Translations under genes and position numbers: made by a program
Notes under the pieces: model-generated
The model's database searches: none
What the model was told of the DNA's origin: nothing
What the model saw: only the letters and a program-made list of their open reading frames with translations
Part shown: piece after piece, positions 21,728 through 33,298 of the stretch
Layout: the number at the start of each line of letters is the position of its first letter
How positions within the stretch are numbered: the first letter of the stretch is position 1
From: Orobanche coerulescens
Taxonomy: Eukaryota > Streptophyta > Magnoliopsida > Lamiales > Orobanchaceae
DNA: 64,000 bases
Assembly: GCA_033398695.1 (NCBI GenBank)
Contig: CM065802.1
Location: 137,750,096-137,814,095 of the forward strand
Reading direction: 5' to 3'

Positions 21728-22075
21728 TAGCGTGCGCTAGATCGCCGAGCTAGCGTGCGCTAGCGGCGGTCATGGTCGAGAATGTTCGGGTCGGGCCCGC
21801 CATCATGCGCCGAACACGTGCGCTGCCGGCCCACCACAATCCAGACTTCTGGCTCGGCCAGTAGCGTGCGCAACCTTCCGGCCAGAAGGCGTGCGCTACG
21901 GCCGGCCAGAAGGCGTCTTGATGTCCGGCGATGGCGTGCGCTACCCGCCGATCCTCCCACCCGAACCTTTCGCCTTACTGCCTCGGCCGACTAGCGCGCG
22001 CAGCCAACCGGCCATAGCGTGCGCTGCCTCCTGGCCGTAGCGTGCGCTACTTTCCGGACGTAGCGTGCGCTATGC
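21728..22075 (-). repeat. TAGCGTGCGCTA word array (element 4 LTR)
   Basis: Exact words at 21728 and 21751 and near 22038 and 22062 (last base varying), plus partial words such as GTAGCGTGCGCAAC, GGCGTGCGCTAC and TAGCGCGCGCAG between. The right LTR has the equivalent at 27491-27838. The words alternate with CCGGCC-rich spacers. Confidence 0.88.
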
Positions 22076-24205
22076 CGGTTCCTGTTGCAATCGCCCGGCC
22101 AGTGCCTGCAGCCGTCCGGCCACCGTCCCCAACCGTCCGGCCAGTGTCCGACCACCATGATTCGACGACTCGATTTTCCGAAATCGCACGGAACGAACAC
22201 GACAAAATACTCGGGGACAACATCATTGGTCCGAAATGAAAACAACGGATAACAAATCACCACCTATGGTCTTAAACGCCAAAATCAGTTGTCGAGAAAA
22301 TAATACCGGAACTCGACAACCGGGAAATATCCAAGAAAAATCCAAAATAACCGGAACGAAAATCGTGGGTATTACATTCTACCCCCCTAAAAATAAGTTT
22401 CGTCCCGAAACTTAAAACAAAAGCAAGGCGAACCTCGACAACACACCAGAACTCCATGCAGTATAAAGCCACTACGATCCGATTCAATACGCAAGAATGC
22501 TTACGAAAAGCAACGAGCATGAATCGTTGGGGTTGATAAAACCGAGCAATACAAAAATCAAGTCATGATTCCAACGCTGAAAGGTATGAAATTCCAGTAA
22601 CTCACAGATTTGGAAGATCGAATATGAAGAAAATTTTCCAACACTTATGGAAATCGCAAAATGGCCCAGATGTACAATAATCACGATTTCGAGGTCAAAC
22701 GATAATGATTGGAGAACGATGAACGAATAGCAATGATCGAACAACAACGATAACCTTTGAAGTTCATACCTCAAATCAAGACATCAATAACTTATAGGAA
22801 GCACGAGGTGTTAGTTTCGAACACGGTTCACAAGAAATCGATCCGAACTTGGAAAGATTACAACGATATGCACATCAATTTGGAACAATGTCAGAACTCG
22901 CTCGAATGACAAATGTGAGAAACAACATAAGGTCAGAAGCATTAACGAACCCAATCGCCTCAATACGGTCGAACGAAACGGAAACGAGAAGAAGAGAAAA
23001 AAAAAATGTGGGTATTACATCATATCGCCTTTAAAAGAGGTTTCATCCCCGAAACCTAAATAACGAAAACGAAGTGCTTGAATATCAACCTTCCCGGCCA
23101 TATCCTCTTGGTCCCGCATCTAATTTCCATAACCAATTGTACTGTGGTCACGGTCGCGTCCTCTGTCCCTCGGCATACTAAGCGGATTCTCACTCAATAC
23201 GATTGCACCACTTCGCAAAATTAAATATGCTAAAGTACCAACTTAGCATGACATATCACATAAGGTAACCAGTAACAACTCGGAAAGAAAATCCACGAGG
23301 TATCCTTTTAAAGAAAATCTTTTGAAAATCCTTGGATTTGAATGCTATTAAAAATAAACTTTAAAAGTACTTTTAGTACCTCGGGTTGTTTCATCAAAAC
23401 TTGTAAACATCACACTCTAACCGTTTCATTTGAAATCATTTGCCAAAATAATATTTCTGTGTAACCGGCGTTATCAAAATCGTCATGCCTCTACGCATCA
23501 TCATCACCGTTAACAAACAACAAGTTCACCATGCAAGATCATCAAACCATTCTTACATACTCTAACATTTCCAAATCCGAGTTTGAACTTTACATCGAGT
23601 GAGATTTCTTTTTATCTTTCACTATATATTTTTGAAAAGGAAATCGTGCTGGTTTTTTGAAAAAATATTTTATGATGTGAAAGATTTTTTTTTTAAAAAT
23701 CATGTACTCGAATTATTCGAAAATACAATAGTATGTTAAAGTCATTTCTGAAAATTCTCCCAACACTACACAAGAATCAACGACGGTAACATTTTACAAG
23801 ATATTCAAGGTATTTTAAAACAACTCTTTCAATACCGTCGAGGTTTTATTTGAGAATCCTAGGCCGGCTCGCAAATTTCAAACAGTTTTCAATGTTCATA
23901 CGAAGCCGCTGAATTAATCGAAATGTCAAATTAGATTAAAAAAATTTGATTTCCACAACTTGCACAAACTTATAAAAGTTTCAGGAAAACATTTTCGAAC
24001 ACACACATACATCAGACATAATTTATCAACTCACCGAACAAAATCAATTATCGCTTAGCGCGAATGAAAGGTCACAACACACGTTCACACAAAACGGTTG
24101 TCATCACTAGACAACACACATAGAATACAGCCACAGGCATTAATCGATCGCCAAAGTTAGACCTAACGGCAAAAATGTGGTTCCACATCCTCAGTCCCAG
24201 CTAAC

Positions 24206-24330
24206 TAGCGCACGCTACAACCATCATTTAGCGTGCGCTATTCATGCTGCATTAGCGCGCGTCACAACAATATTAGCGTGCGCTACTCATGCCACATTAG
24301 CGCGCGCTAGCTTGTACTTAGCGTGCGCTA
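24206..24330. repeat. internal TAGCG(Y)GCGCTA array in element 4
   Basis: Words at 24206 (TAGCGCACGCTA), 24229 (TAGCGTGCGCTA), near 24254 (variant), 24275, 24299 (the self-complementary TAGCGCGCGCTA) and 24319, at about 20-25 base spacing. It is outside the LTRs, unlike the other arrays. Confidence 0.85.
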
Positions 24331-25264
24331 ACAGCTCGAGTTCAACACGTGATTACGAACATATATACGACATTACTAAAACCGATAGTTACAAATGAAC
24401 AACGGCATCATATGAATCTAAATGCCATCGATTCACATGCTTACAACACTTCGCGAACAACCATCAAAGGACAACTGTCATCAAAAATCGAAATCTCGTC
24501 TATTAGTAAAGAGAGCTGTCTTAACTCATACCGAACGACTTAGCATTCACATCACTATTTTAGTCTAAAACTGGCAACACTGCCCGGACAACAGGAACAT
24601 CATCACGTCTTTCTCGACTAACAGCCATAAAACCGATAAGTTGAAAACGAGAGTCACGTCTTGTCTACATTTTGCAAACTTCACTTGGGTTCAAAAAACG
24701 TGTTTTGAAAACTTATAATACAAAATGAAAATAAAATATCGGTAGTTTGACTTCTTAAAAAAAAAATTTGGCCTTGAGGTCATAATACGAAAATCAAACT
24801 TTTTCCTCCCTTTGGAGGATGTTTTAAAACAAAATATACGTGACTCCTCAAAACATGTAAAGTTTTAAAATATCACATTGATGAATTCTTCCTTGCGTAA
24901 CCACATCAAGGCCATTATTCTTGTAAAAACGACTTATATCAGGATGTGTGTATATATACATATACGTTGGTACCACTTTTATCCTAGCATCATACGAGGA
25001 CCAAACAACATAGGCCACATAATCACAAATCACCTTTAAACTCCACATCATAATACAAAATCATACAAGTTCGTATATCACAAGGCACAATATAGTAGGG
25101 AGACTTACATCCACAGGTCGCACGAAGATGATGGCTGCACCATGATACTAATCACGACCGACATTCCAGACGACGTCGCGACACGACTTAGACAAACACA
25201 ATCTGACAGGACAAGACACGACAATACCTGACTGGACCCGACTGCCTAGGTTTCCGCAACCTAA

Positions 25265-25276
25265 GCTCTGATACCA
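25265..25276 (-). other. primer-binding site of element 4
   Basis: Minus-strand TGGTATCAGAGC followed by TTAGG, the canonical plant initiator-Met site, five bases inside the right LTR. Confidence 0.88.
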
Positions 25277-25281
25277 TATTC

Positions 25282-28163
25282 TGTAACACCCCCAAACCAC
25301 TCGGGAATATTACAGCGCCGCAGACCCTCTCCGCGAGGATCTACCAGGCTAAATACAATACAATGCATCACTTCACATGCCGACATGGCTACGTAAAGGA
25401 CCATTAAACCGATTTGGTCTTTTATCACAACACACAACATTACATACATGATTCTTTCCCAAAACTCATACCCGCAGGGGCTGGAATACCATAACGCTCC
25501 CATAAATCGGGATAACAATACATCGTAGAAACAACCAACAAGACTATTCAACATACTCAACGATTGGTCTTCATGTGATTAGTATCGTCGTCTTCCATCA
25601 TCCTTCGTATCGATCCTGTGATTCGCTCCCAAAGAACTGCAAATACGGACGCAATACAGACATCCACCCCGAATACTCGGGGGTTAGCAAAACTCCACTG
25701 TTTTGCTAGTGCAAGTATAAAATATAAATACAAGCCATACATATCATATTCTGGGAATACAATAACTTGATTAATTTAGAAAGACTTCCCGAGATGTTTC
25801 ATTTAGTTAAAATAATTCAAGTCTTGAAAGTAGAATTGAACAAGTAAGCACTTTGAAAACAACTCCGAATCCCGGGAGTTTTTGATTGGAAAATAATCAC
25901 AAAACCTATAGCCATACATCAATTCACAACAGTGGACCAATTACACACAACACACCATCCATAAGCCATTCTAGTCCAAGCACCTCTGATGAATATGTTT
26001 TACATCCCAAACATTATGGCAAGTCAAAACATAGTGATACTCCGGACATATCACAAAATGCATCAAGTCATAAGGTTAAAAATACTCCTGGTTAACCGTG
26101 GATCCGACAATACGCGAATCTCTCCTCGACCCCGTCGGGCCCTCTCGGAGTGGCTAACCCAAATGTTTGCGGAACCGTCATAAGCGGAACCCTCCTCGGC
26201 CCCGTCAGGCCCTCTCGGAGTGAACAAATATAACTCTCACACTCAGAAGTAATATCCGACTTCCAATGCAAAGGACTATAAACCATATACTCAGAGTACT
26301 CACCAGAATAGCCTCCCCAATCGGACACATGCAAGATTAACAATATAATCTACAAACTATGAAAGGTAGGAATGAAACGAGGTAAACAACAAGTAAAATG
26401 TTTTAAAGAATTCACAGCCTTACGGAACCCATTTTGGGACACAACCCAAGGTTATTTCCAAAATACAATTCCAATCACAAATCACAGCGTCCAAGACCCA
26501 AATACTCACATCGACATCCTTCCAAGGGTTATTCGCATCCCGTGCCAGTAAGCCACGGACCTCGGAGCCTACTTGAGACATCCCCGAGTGAAAAACCCAA
26601 TAAAAAATCACACAACATCACACATCATCGTGACGACAGTCATCTAACTATACCACACGAAAACAGGGCACAACATACAATACTAGTACCCATTCTCAGA
26701 ATGACACATTCGTTCTTGAACACTCAAGTTAATTTGAAGAAGACCTTTATCGAGAATATACTTATATATATTGATTCTTTTGAAAGTTAAATAACATTCA
26801 ATTTTCCATATAGACAATCACCAATTTATTATGTATACGGAATACGAAGTGTATGGGCAAGATACTTGCCTCGGTAGTTGACACCGCACACTCCGACGAA
26901 CGTGGATTAACCGGAAAACCTCGAATGCCCACAACTCTCCGGCGGAAATGACGGTAACACCACCGATCGGAAAACGGCGAACGGAAGGGTTCCGACTCGA
27001 GTTCTTCGCAAGGAACCTGACCCCAACATCATACCATGAATAAATCGACGATCGAACAAGGAAGAATAATCGTAGAACGCCCGAATCCCCTTTGTGACAT
27101 TTTATCGAACACTTTCAAGGTGTCGATTTGAAACTCAATAAAATGACGAATCCTCGGCAATCCAACCGTGGAAAACAAGGGATTCGATATAAAACAACTT
27201 AATAATCATCAATGCATCACTATTCTAAGTTATAACGAACCAAACGGACGAAATCCACAAAATCCCCAATTTTTCCCAAAACTATGATTTTAGGAAAACT
27301 AACCTTGATTCGCTGGATTGAAGGATGTTAAGGAGTGATTAATCGATGTTATCAGCTCCCAAACTTCGTGGATTAGTTGTATAGTAACATGCCTTCGTCA
27401 CCCCCAAGAGTCCAGCCGCGGAAGAGAAAGGGAGAAAATGAAAAATGAGTGCAAACAGTACTGCTCGGTCATATTTATACTGGTGCAGCCTAGCGTGCGC
27501 TAGACTGCCGAGCTAGCGTGCGCTAGCGGGCGGTCATGGTCGAGAATGTTCGTCCGGGCCCGCCATCATGCGCTGAACACGTGCGCTGTCGGCCCAGCCA
27601 CAATCCAGAGACTTCCTGGCTCGGCCAGGTAGCGTGCGCAACCTTCCGGCCAGAAGTGCGCTCTACCGGCCAGAAGGCGCGTCTTGATGTCCGGCGATAG
27701 CGTGCGCTACTCGCCGATCCTCCCATCGTAACCTTTACGCCTTACGCCTCGGCCGACTAGCGCGCGCAGCCAACCGGCCATAGCGTGCGCTGCCTCCTGG
27801 CCGTAGCGTGCGCTACTTTCCGGACGTAGCGTGCGCTACGCCGGTTCCTGTCGCAATCGCCCGGCCAGTGCCGGCACTCGCCCGGCCAGTGCCTGCAGCC
27901 GTCCGGCCACCGTCCCCAACCGTCCGGCCAGTGTCCGACCACCATGATTCGACAACTCGATTTTCCGAAATCGCACGGAACGAACACGACAAAATACTCG
28001 GGGACAACATCATTGGTCCGAAATGAAAACAACGGATAACAAATCACCACCTATGGTCTTAAACACCAAAATCAGTTGTCGAGAAAATAATACCGGAACT
28101 CGACAACCGGGAAATATCCAAGAAAAAACCAAAATAACCGGAACGAAAATCGTGGGTATTACA
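25282..28163 (-). repeat. 5' LTR of element 4 (right)
   Basis: Pair of the left LTR. Most of the length shows only scattered single differences. The array region (about 27455-27900) carries many small indels and a 21-base extra segment (gccggcactcgcccggccagt near 27870). Terminal hairpin 25320-25344; CCCC/GGGG hairpin 25667-25683; paired repeats 26121-26222. Confidence 0.9.
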
Positions 28164-28168
28164 CGCAT
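28164..28168. repeat. target site duplication CGCAT, right copy
   Basis: Identical to 19510-19514. Element 3 protease resumes here. Confidence 0.92.
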
Positions 28169-29077
28169 TCGTTCATATCTCTGGATTGTGTGCGCCGTTT
28201 GAGTCTCGACCGTTTGACGCCTTGTGAGCCCTTTATCGTTAAGCTTCCTAGCGGTGATAGGATCGTTGGTGATCATGAGGTACGAGACTGTTCTGTGTTT
28301 ATTTGTGAGAGGGCTTGGCCCTCTAATCTTATTGTTGTGGGTATTGAGGGTGAGGACTTAATTCTCGGGGATGATTGGCTCGAGCGGCATGGTGCAATCA
28401 TGAACTACCGCACGAGAATCATCACCATGTTAGCTGATGATGGCACCGAGCACTCTTTCGTCGGGCGAAAGAGGGGGAACCATAAATTCGTCATTAATGC
28501 CTTGAAGGCGATGAGTCTCCTGCGAAAGGGGTGTACTAGTTATTGGTGCTATGCCTTGAAGGCGGAGGATGGTGGAGTCGAGCTTTCGTCGATTCCAGTC
28601 GTTAATGAGTTTCCGGATGTATTTCCTGACGAGTTACCGGGATTGCCACCGGATCGTGAGGTTGAGTTTGCTATAGAGTTAGAGCCAGGCGCGGCTCCGA
28701 TTTCGAAGGCGCCGTATCGCATGGCACCTTCACAGATGGCAGAGTTGAAGAAGCAGTTGAGTGAGCTTCTTGAGTCGGGGTATGTTCGACCGAGTGCCTT
28801 GCCTTGGGGCGCACCGGTCCTGTTTGTGCGGAAGAAGGATGGCTCACTACGTTTGTGTATCGACTATCGCGAACTAAACAAGGTGACCATCAAGAACAAG
28901 TATCCTTTGCCGAGAATTGACGACTTGTTCGACCAGTTGCAGGGAGCTGCGGTATTCTCGAAAATTGATTTGAAATCGGGGTACTATCAGCTCCGGGTGA
29001 GAGAGTCCGATGTGCCGAAAACAGCTTTTCGGACGAGGTACGGACATTATGAGTTCGTAGTCATGCCTTTCGGTTAA
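28169..29077 (+). pseudogene. protease C-terminus and RT N-terminal half of element 3
   Basis: The ATG-initiated frame begins at 28190, but the real protein enters from 28169 after the interrupted DSGATH. It has [40 protein letters not shown], and [20 protein letters not shown] (retropepsin fold and flap region). RT follows: [30 protein letters not shown] linker, [40 protein letters not shown] (first catalytic Asp in KIDL) and [17 protein letters not shown] single-base loss after MPFG (near 29075) creates a stop, just before the segment that should hold FIDD. Confidence 0.88.
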
Positions 29078-29344
29078 CTAATGCGCCAAATGTGTTCATG
29101 CTTGATAAACAAAGTTTTTATCGAGTATACGGATAAGTGTGTAAATCGTCTTCATAGAAGATATTCTTATTTAATCAAGGAATTAGGAAGATCATGCACA
29201 TCATTTGCGGATAGTGTTAGACATTTTGAGGGCCGAGCAACTCTATGCGAAGTTCTCGAAATGTGAGTTCAGTTGAAGGAAGTGATGTTTTTGGGCCACG
29301 TGATTTCGTAGGGGGTTCGTGTAGATCCGCAGAAGATCGAGGCG
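29078..29344 (+). pseudogene. scrambled RT catalytic segment of element 3
   Basis: A patch of about 270 bases with clustered substitutions, small indels and stops, flanked by near-perfect coding sequence. Alignment to element 2 shows the region that should encode the [10 protein letters not shown] motif; here ttcatagaagat would read F-I-E-D, so the first of the paired aspartates is lost. A frame-breaking TAG also sits in the VISAEGVRV segment near 29310. Confidence 0.82.
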
Positions 29345-31489
29345 GTGTTGGATTGGGCACCGCCCAAAAACGTGAGAGAGCTCCGAAGTTTCTTGGGTTT
29401 GGCTGGCTACTACCGTAGGTTCGTCGAGGGTTTCTCGAAACTGGCTCGACCACTTACACAGTTGCTCCAGAAATCCGAGAAGTTCGTCTGGAATGACGAG
29501 AGGCAGTTGAGTTTTGAGGAACTGAAGAAGCGTTTGACTTCAGCCCCGGTTTTGGCGTTGCCATGTGGCAACGAGGGTTTTGCCGTTTATAGCGATGCTT
29601 CGGGTCAGGGTCTTGGGTGCGTATTAATGCAGCACGGAAATACCATTGCCGTTGCGTCGAGACAATTGAGGTCGTACGAGCTTAACTACCCTACTCATGA
29701 TTTGGAGTTAGCGGCAGTCGTTTTTGCGCTAAAGATTTGGCGTCACTATCTTTTCGGCTCTGCATGTCATATTTTTACCGATCATAAAAGTCTGAAATAC
29801 ATATTTACTCAGCGAGAGTTGAATATGAGGCAGAGGAGGTGGTTAGAGTTGATTAAGGATTATGACCTCGAAATCCTTTATCATCCGGGCAAGGCGAACG
29901 TCGTGGCCGACGCCTTGAGTCGGAAACCGGTTGCGTTGCGAATGCTTGAGATCCTTACATCTCAGTCTGAGCTTCGGAGGGCTCTGATCGAGTCAGATGT
30001 TGAAGTCTTATTGCCTGGAGCCGTCGGGCAACTTTGTGCTTTAGAGATTTCGTCATCTTTGATCGATGAAATTAAGCTGAAGCAGTCAGAGGATCCGATG
30101 ATTACTCAAATCCGAGAGAATGTTCTTAAGGGAAAGTCTCCTGGGTTTATGATTCACGAGGATGGTATTTTGAGATTTCAGAGTTGGCTTTGTGTGCCGA
30201 ACGACTCAGAGTTGAGACAGAGTATTTTGCGGGAGGCCCATGCTACACCTTACTCCGTTCATCCTGGTTCGAGTAAGATGTACAAGGACTTGAGAAGGAA
30301 CTTCTGGTGGAATGACATGAAGGAGGAGGTCGCGCAGTTTGTCGCAAGGTGCTTGACTTGCCAGCAAGTCAAAATCGAGCATCAGCGACCGGCTGGGCTT
30401 TTGCAGTCACTTCCCGTTCCAGAATGGAAATGGGAAGATATATCGATGGATTTCATTATGAGTCTGCCGAGATCGAGGTCGGGCATGAATATGGTATGGG
30501 TGATTGTCGATCGTCTGACCAAGTCGGCACATTTTCTGGGCATCAAGGACACTTGGGGCCCGGAGAAGTTAGCTCGTGTGTTTATCGCGCAGATCGTGAG
30601 ACTTCATGGTACCCCGAAGTCTATTGTTTCGGATCGTGATGGTCGTTTTGTATCGCACTTCTGGCAGGCGGTGCATAAGGCGTTGGGTACCCGGTTGCGT
30701 TTGAGTACCTCTTTTCATCCCCAGTCAGATGGGCAGTCGGAACGCACTATCCAGACGTTCGAGGACTTGTTGCGTGCCTGTGCTCTCGATTGGAGTAGTG
30801 ATTGGGAGGAACATTTGCCGCTGATCGAATTCACGTACAACAACAGTTGGCACGCGTCGATTCGGATGGCACCGTATGAGGCACTTTATGGGCGGCGATG
30901 TCGATCACCGATTTGTTGGAATGAGGCGTCCGATTTGGTCAGGACCGAGCCGGATGTCGTTTTAGAGATGAGGCGGAAGATAGAATTAATTCGGGAACGG
31001 ATGTTGACTGCTCAGAGTCGACAGAAGTCGTATGCCGATGTCCGTCGTCGACCTTTGGAATTCGAGGTGGGAGACCACGTTTTGCTAAAGGTGTCGCCGA
31101 CGAAGGGAGTTTTTTGTTTCGGGAAGAAAGGGAAGTTGAGTCCGAGATTTATCGGCCCCTTTGAGATCCTCGAGCGAGTCGGTGGGTTGGCATACCGTTT
31201 GGCGTTACCTCCGGCCTTGAGTCACGTTCATAGCGTTTTTCATGTTTCCCAGTTGAGGAAATATGTCCCGGATCCTAGTCACGTCATCGATTATGGTGAG
31301 ATTGATGTCGCCGAGGATGTTACTTTTGAAGAGCGTCCTTTGAAGATTTTGGAGCATCGTGAGAAACGATTGAGGCATAAGACCATACCTTTGGTCAAGG
31401 TGCAGTGGTCGAGACACGGTGTCGAGGAGGCAACTTGGGAAACCGAGGATAGCATGCGTGCTAGGTACCCGGAGTTGTTTGTTTCTTAA
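29345..31489 (+). CDS. RNase H, integrase and chromodomain of element 3 (long open frame)
   Basis: 714 codons without a break; the ATG is internal to the original pol. Residues 1-60: RT thumb ([20 protein letters not shown]). About 75-200: RNase H with [31 protein letters not shown] and VVADALSRK, all four acidic residues present. About 295-340: HHCC zinc finger ([15 protein letters not shown]). About 365-520: integrase core DDE ([39 protein letters not shown]). About 590-640: [19 protein letters not shown]. About 665-714: chromodomain ([47 protein letters not shown]). This C-terminal half may still encode active enzymes, but the RT upstream is dead. Confidence 0.92.
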   Translation: MLDWAPPKNVRELRSFLGLAGYYRRFVEGFSKLARPLTQLLQKSEKFVWNDERQLSFEELKKRLTSAPVLALPCGNEGFAVYSDASGQGLGCVLMQHGNTIAVASRQLRSYELNYPTHDLELAAVVFALKIWRHYLFGSACHIFTDHKSLKYIFTQRELNMRQRRWLELIKDYDLEILYHPGKANVVADALSRKPVALRMLEILTSQSELRRALIESDVEVLLPGAVGQLCALEISSSLIDEIKLKQSEDPMITQIRENVLKGKSPGFMIHEDGILRFQSWLCVPNDSELRQSILREAHATPYSVHPGSSKMYKDLRRNFWWNDMKEEVAQFVARCLTCQQVKIEHQRPAGLLQSLPVPEWKWEDISMDFIMSLPRSRSGMNMVWVIVDRLTKSAHFLGIKDTWGPEKLARVFIAQIVRLHGTPKSIVSDRDGRFVSHFWQAVHKALGTRLRLSTSFHPQSDGQSERTIQTFEDLLRACALDWSSDWEEHLPLIEFTYNNSWHASIRMAPYEALYGRRCRSPICWNEASDLVRTEPDVVLEMRRKIELIRERMLTAQSRQKSYADVRRRPLEFEVGDHVLLKVSPTKGVFCFGKKGKLSPRFIGPFEILERVGGLAYRLALPPALSHVHSVFHVSQLRKYVPDPSHVIDYGEIDVAEDVTFEERPLKILEHREKRLRHKTIPLVKVQWSRHGVEEATWETEDSMRARYPELFVS

Positions 31490-31504
31490 GTTTCGGGACG
31501 AAAC

Positions 31505-31524
31505 TTATTTTTAGAGGGGTAGAA
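31505..31524 (+). other. polypurine tract of element 3
   Basis: ttatttttagaggggtagaa directly precedes the 3' LTR start. The same tract precedes the 3' LTR in element 2 and, with six Gs, element 4. Confidence 0.8.
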
Positions 31525-33298
31525 TGTAATATCCGTATTTTTCTTTCCCTTGTATTTTCGTTTTTGGTGTATTTCTCGATCGTAGTGACCCTCGTGTACT
31601 TTTCAGCGTGTCCTTCCTGTCAAACTGTTGAACTGTATTCTCGTTATTGTTGTGCGGAACCGCCGTTTCGGGGTTGCCGTGGATCCATTTCGTGTTGTTG
31701 GTTCCCAAATATTGATTCCTATCGTTTTATTCTCTTCCGGATCATTTTTATCATTTTGGAACCCAATAGGAGGTGTGGGCCGCGGCACAAGATGTGCGTG
31801 CCGCGGCACACAAATTCCTTCAGTTGGTGGTCGAACAAACTGTACTGTGTGCCGCGGCACACCCATCCGGTGCCGCGGCACAGTGCCAGGCCCGTGCCGC
31901 GGCCCACTCGGGTGGCGTCTACGACCAAAACCCAATCTGCCGGTGCCGCGGCACACGCAGCCGTGCCGCGCACACCGCCGAAAACACAGGAGTAAATTTT
32001 TGGCCTGTGCCGCGGCACACAAAGCAGTCAACTGTGCAATCTCGTCCTTATTAGACGAGATCGGCCGTCTTCTCCTTCATTTCACCTGCGCGATAGAGAG
32101 AGAGATCTAAGGGGGGAGAACTTCTCAAGCATTCTTCATCCGGGGGGTCGATTTTCATCATTTCCCTTCGGTTGTGAGGCTCGGATAATCAATCTAACGC
32201 GTGTTCTACGGATCTTAGTACTTGAATCTTCAAAGGTAATATTTCTAGAACCCTATTTTCGATTAATTTGGGGGTTTTGGGTTTTACTTCCGATTCGTTC
32301 CGTTTTGTTGATGGATTCATGATGAATACGATTAATATTGTTAGTATCTTTAGTTTTCCTACGGATTCATGGATATTTTGCGGTTTTTACGGAATCGAGA
32401 GGGTTTGGTTGTGGTCCGCCCTCGTTGTTATTTTTGGTACGAATATACATGAATCGTAGGCGGGTTTTCGGGTGTATTCCATTTCCGTAATCGTCTAGAG
32501 TTGGTTGTGATTGTGTTATTCGAATCGTTAGGTTTATTTCCGCCGGTTCCTTGCGGTCGTGTTCAACTCTTCCGTTCCGTTTGTGTCATCGTCTATTTAA
32601 TCGAGGCAAGTATCCTTATGAACTTACAATCTTGACATAGTAGTATTGTATGAGAAATGGTGTGTGTGTGTGTATGCTCACTACGGGTTAGATCCGACGG
32701 GGTCTCGGTAGGGGTCCACAGAGACGTGGATCGACGGTTAATTGTGGTGAAATTTTACAAATGTGATTTGATATTGGCATTTCCGGAAATGAGTGCTTTC
32801 GAACGGTTTTCTTTATTGCATGCATTTACTATATGTGTAAGATGTAAGTTGTTCATCTGGTTACTTGTACTAGCGTAATTGCTAACCCCTCTGGGGACCC
32901 GTTTGGGGAAATTCGTTTTATGAATTTCAGGTCAGGTTCATCGGGACGAGCGGCTTGGACGATACACGGATGATGGCCATGCGTGATGATTGTGCATAAG
33001 TGATGTCTTAATGTCTTTTTGTCTTTTCATCTTTTGTGGCTTTTGAACTAATAGTTGTACTCGAGTACTTATGAGTTCTTGTTCGTCCGGATTATATTGT
33101 TGCCTATATGTTTGTGTTGATTGATGATGTTATGTTTGACCGGTTGAACCGGGTGGATTTTTCTGTTTTGCGTCTTTATGACATGGTGTTGTTTTGTCGT
33201 TTATGTGAGTCGATGAGTATGATGTTGTTCAGCCTGGTGGGTCCCATATAGGGATTCACGGCGCTGTAATATACCTCGAATATCTTGAGGGTGTTACA
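31525..33298 (+). repeat. 3' LTR of element 3, complete
   Basis: 1,774 bases, TGTAATATCC...GGGTGTTACA. Five exact GTGCCGCGGCAC palindromes (31798, 31849, 31870, 31943, 32007) with variants between. A CTCGTC...GACGAG hairpin (32041-32059) follows. No clear TATA box. Donor-like AAAGGTAATATT is near 32234, GAGGCAAGTATCC near 32602, one CCGACGGGG repeat (32690-32735), the CCCC/GGGG hairpin 32886-32896, acceptor-like TGAATTTCAG near 32930, and the terminal hairpin 33237-33259. Confidence 0.92.
31775..32018 (+). repeat. GTGCCGCGGCAC palindrome array (3' LTR of element 3)
   Basis: Five exact and at least three variant words (GTGGGCCGCGGCAC, GTGCCGCGGCCC near 31894, GTGCCGCGCAC near 31963). Confidence 0.9.

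Larger units (their letters stand above)
19515..22376 (-). repeat. 3' LTR of element 4 (left)
   Basis: In minus orientation it starts TGTAATACCCACG (22376) and ends GGGGGTGTTACA (19515). It holds the TAGCGTGCGCTA array (21728-22075), TATA (21709-21716), GAGGCAAGTA box (near 21105), paired CCGACGGG repeats (20355-20460), CCCCGAGTATTCGGGG hairpin (19905-19921) and terminal hairpin (19553-19577). Confidence 0.9.
22377..25281 (-). other. non-coding interior of element 4
   Basis: No gag, RT, RNase H or integrase motif on either strand. The PPT-like cctaaaaataagtttcgtcccg run lies at 22385-22410. A second LTR-end-like junction (ggtattaca then ctttaaaagaggtttcatccccg) lies at 23005-23055. A TAGCG word array lies at 24206-24335. 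A stretch resembling the Tekay internal PBS-side region (cacaggtcgcacgaagatgatgg) is at 25112-25135. The rest is A/T-rich. Confidence 0.75.
19515..28163 (-). mobile_element. non-autonomous large LTR retrotransposon derivative (element 4)
   Basis: 8,649 bases with perfect CGCAT duplications. LTRs at 19515-22376 (2,862) and 25282-28163 (2,882) are nearly identical outside the U3 array. Minus orientation is set by the PBS next to the right LTR and the PPT next to the left LTR. The 2.9-kb interior has no gag or pol domain on either strand. PBS, PPT (TTTTTAGGGGGGTAGAA) and LTR end boxes match the coding Tekay elements, so it is best read as a LARD copied by Tekay proteins in trans. Confidence 0.9.
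16339..33298 (+). mobile_element. Tekay/Del-type chromovirus, plus strand (element 3)
   Basis: Plus-strand element with 5' LTR (from 16339; its first ~230 bases lie left of the window because element 2 inserted there), PBS, gag, protease interrupted by element 4, RT, RNase H, integrase plus chromodomain, PPT and complete 3' LTR. With element 4 removed, the interior is about 4.9 kb. Protein identity to element 2 is very high while the U3 differs, so the two are sister subfamilies. It lies inside a decayed copia gag that continues at 33299. Confidence 0.9.

Noticed and set aside
24206..24335. Repeats of similar length with unique spacers, CRISPR-like at first sight
   Set aside because: Plant nuclear context, irregular spacing, palindromic words in both orientations and no cas genes.
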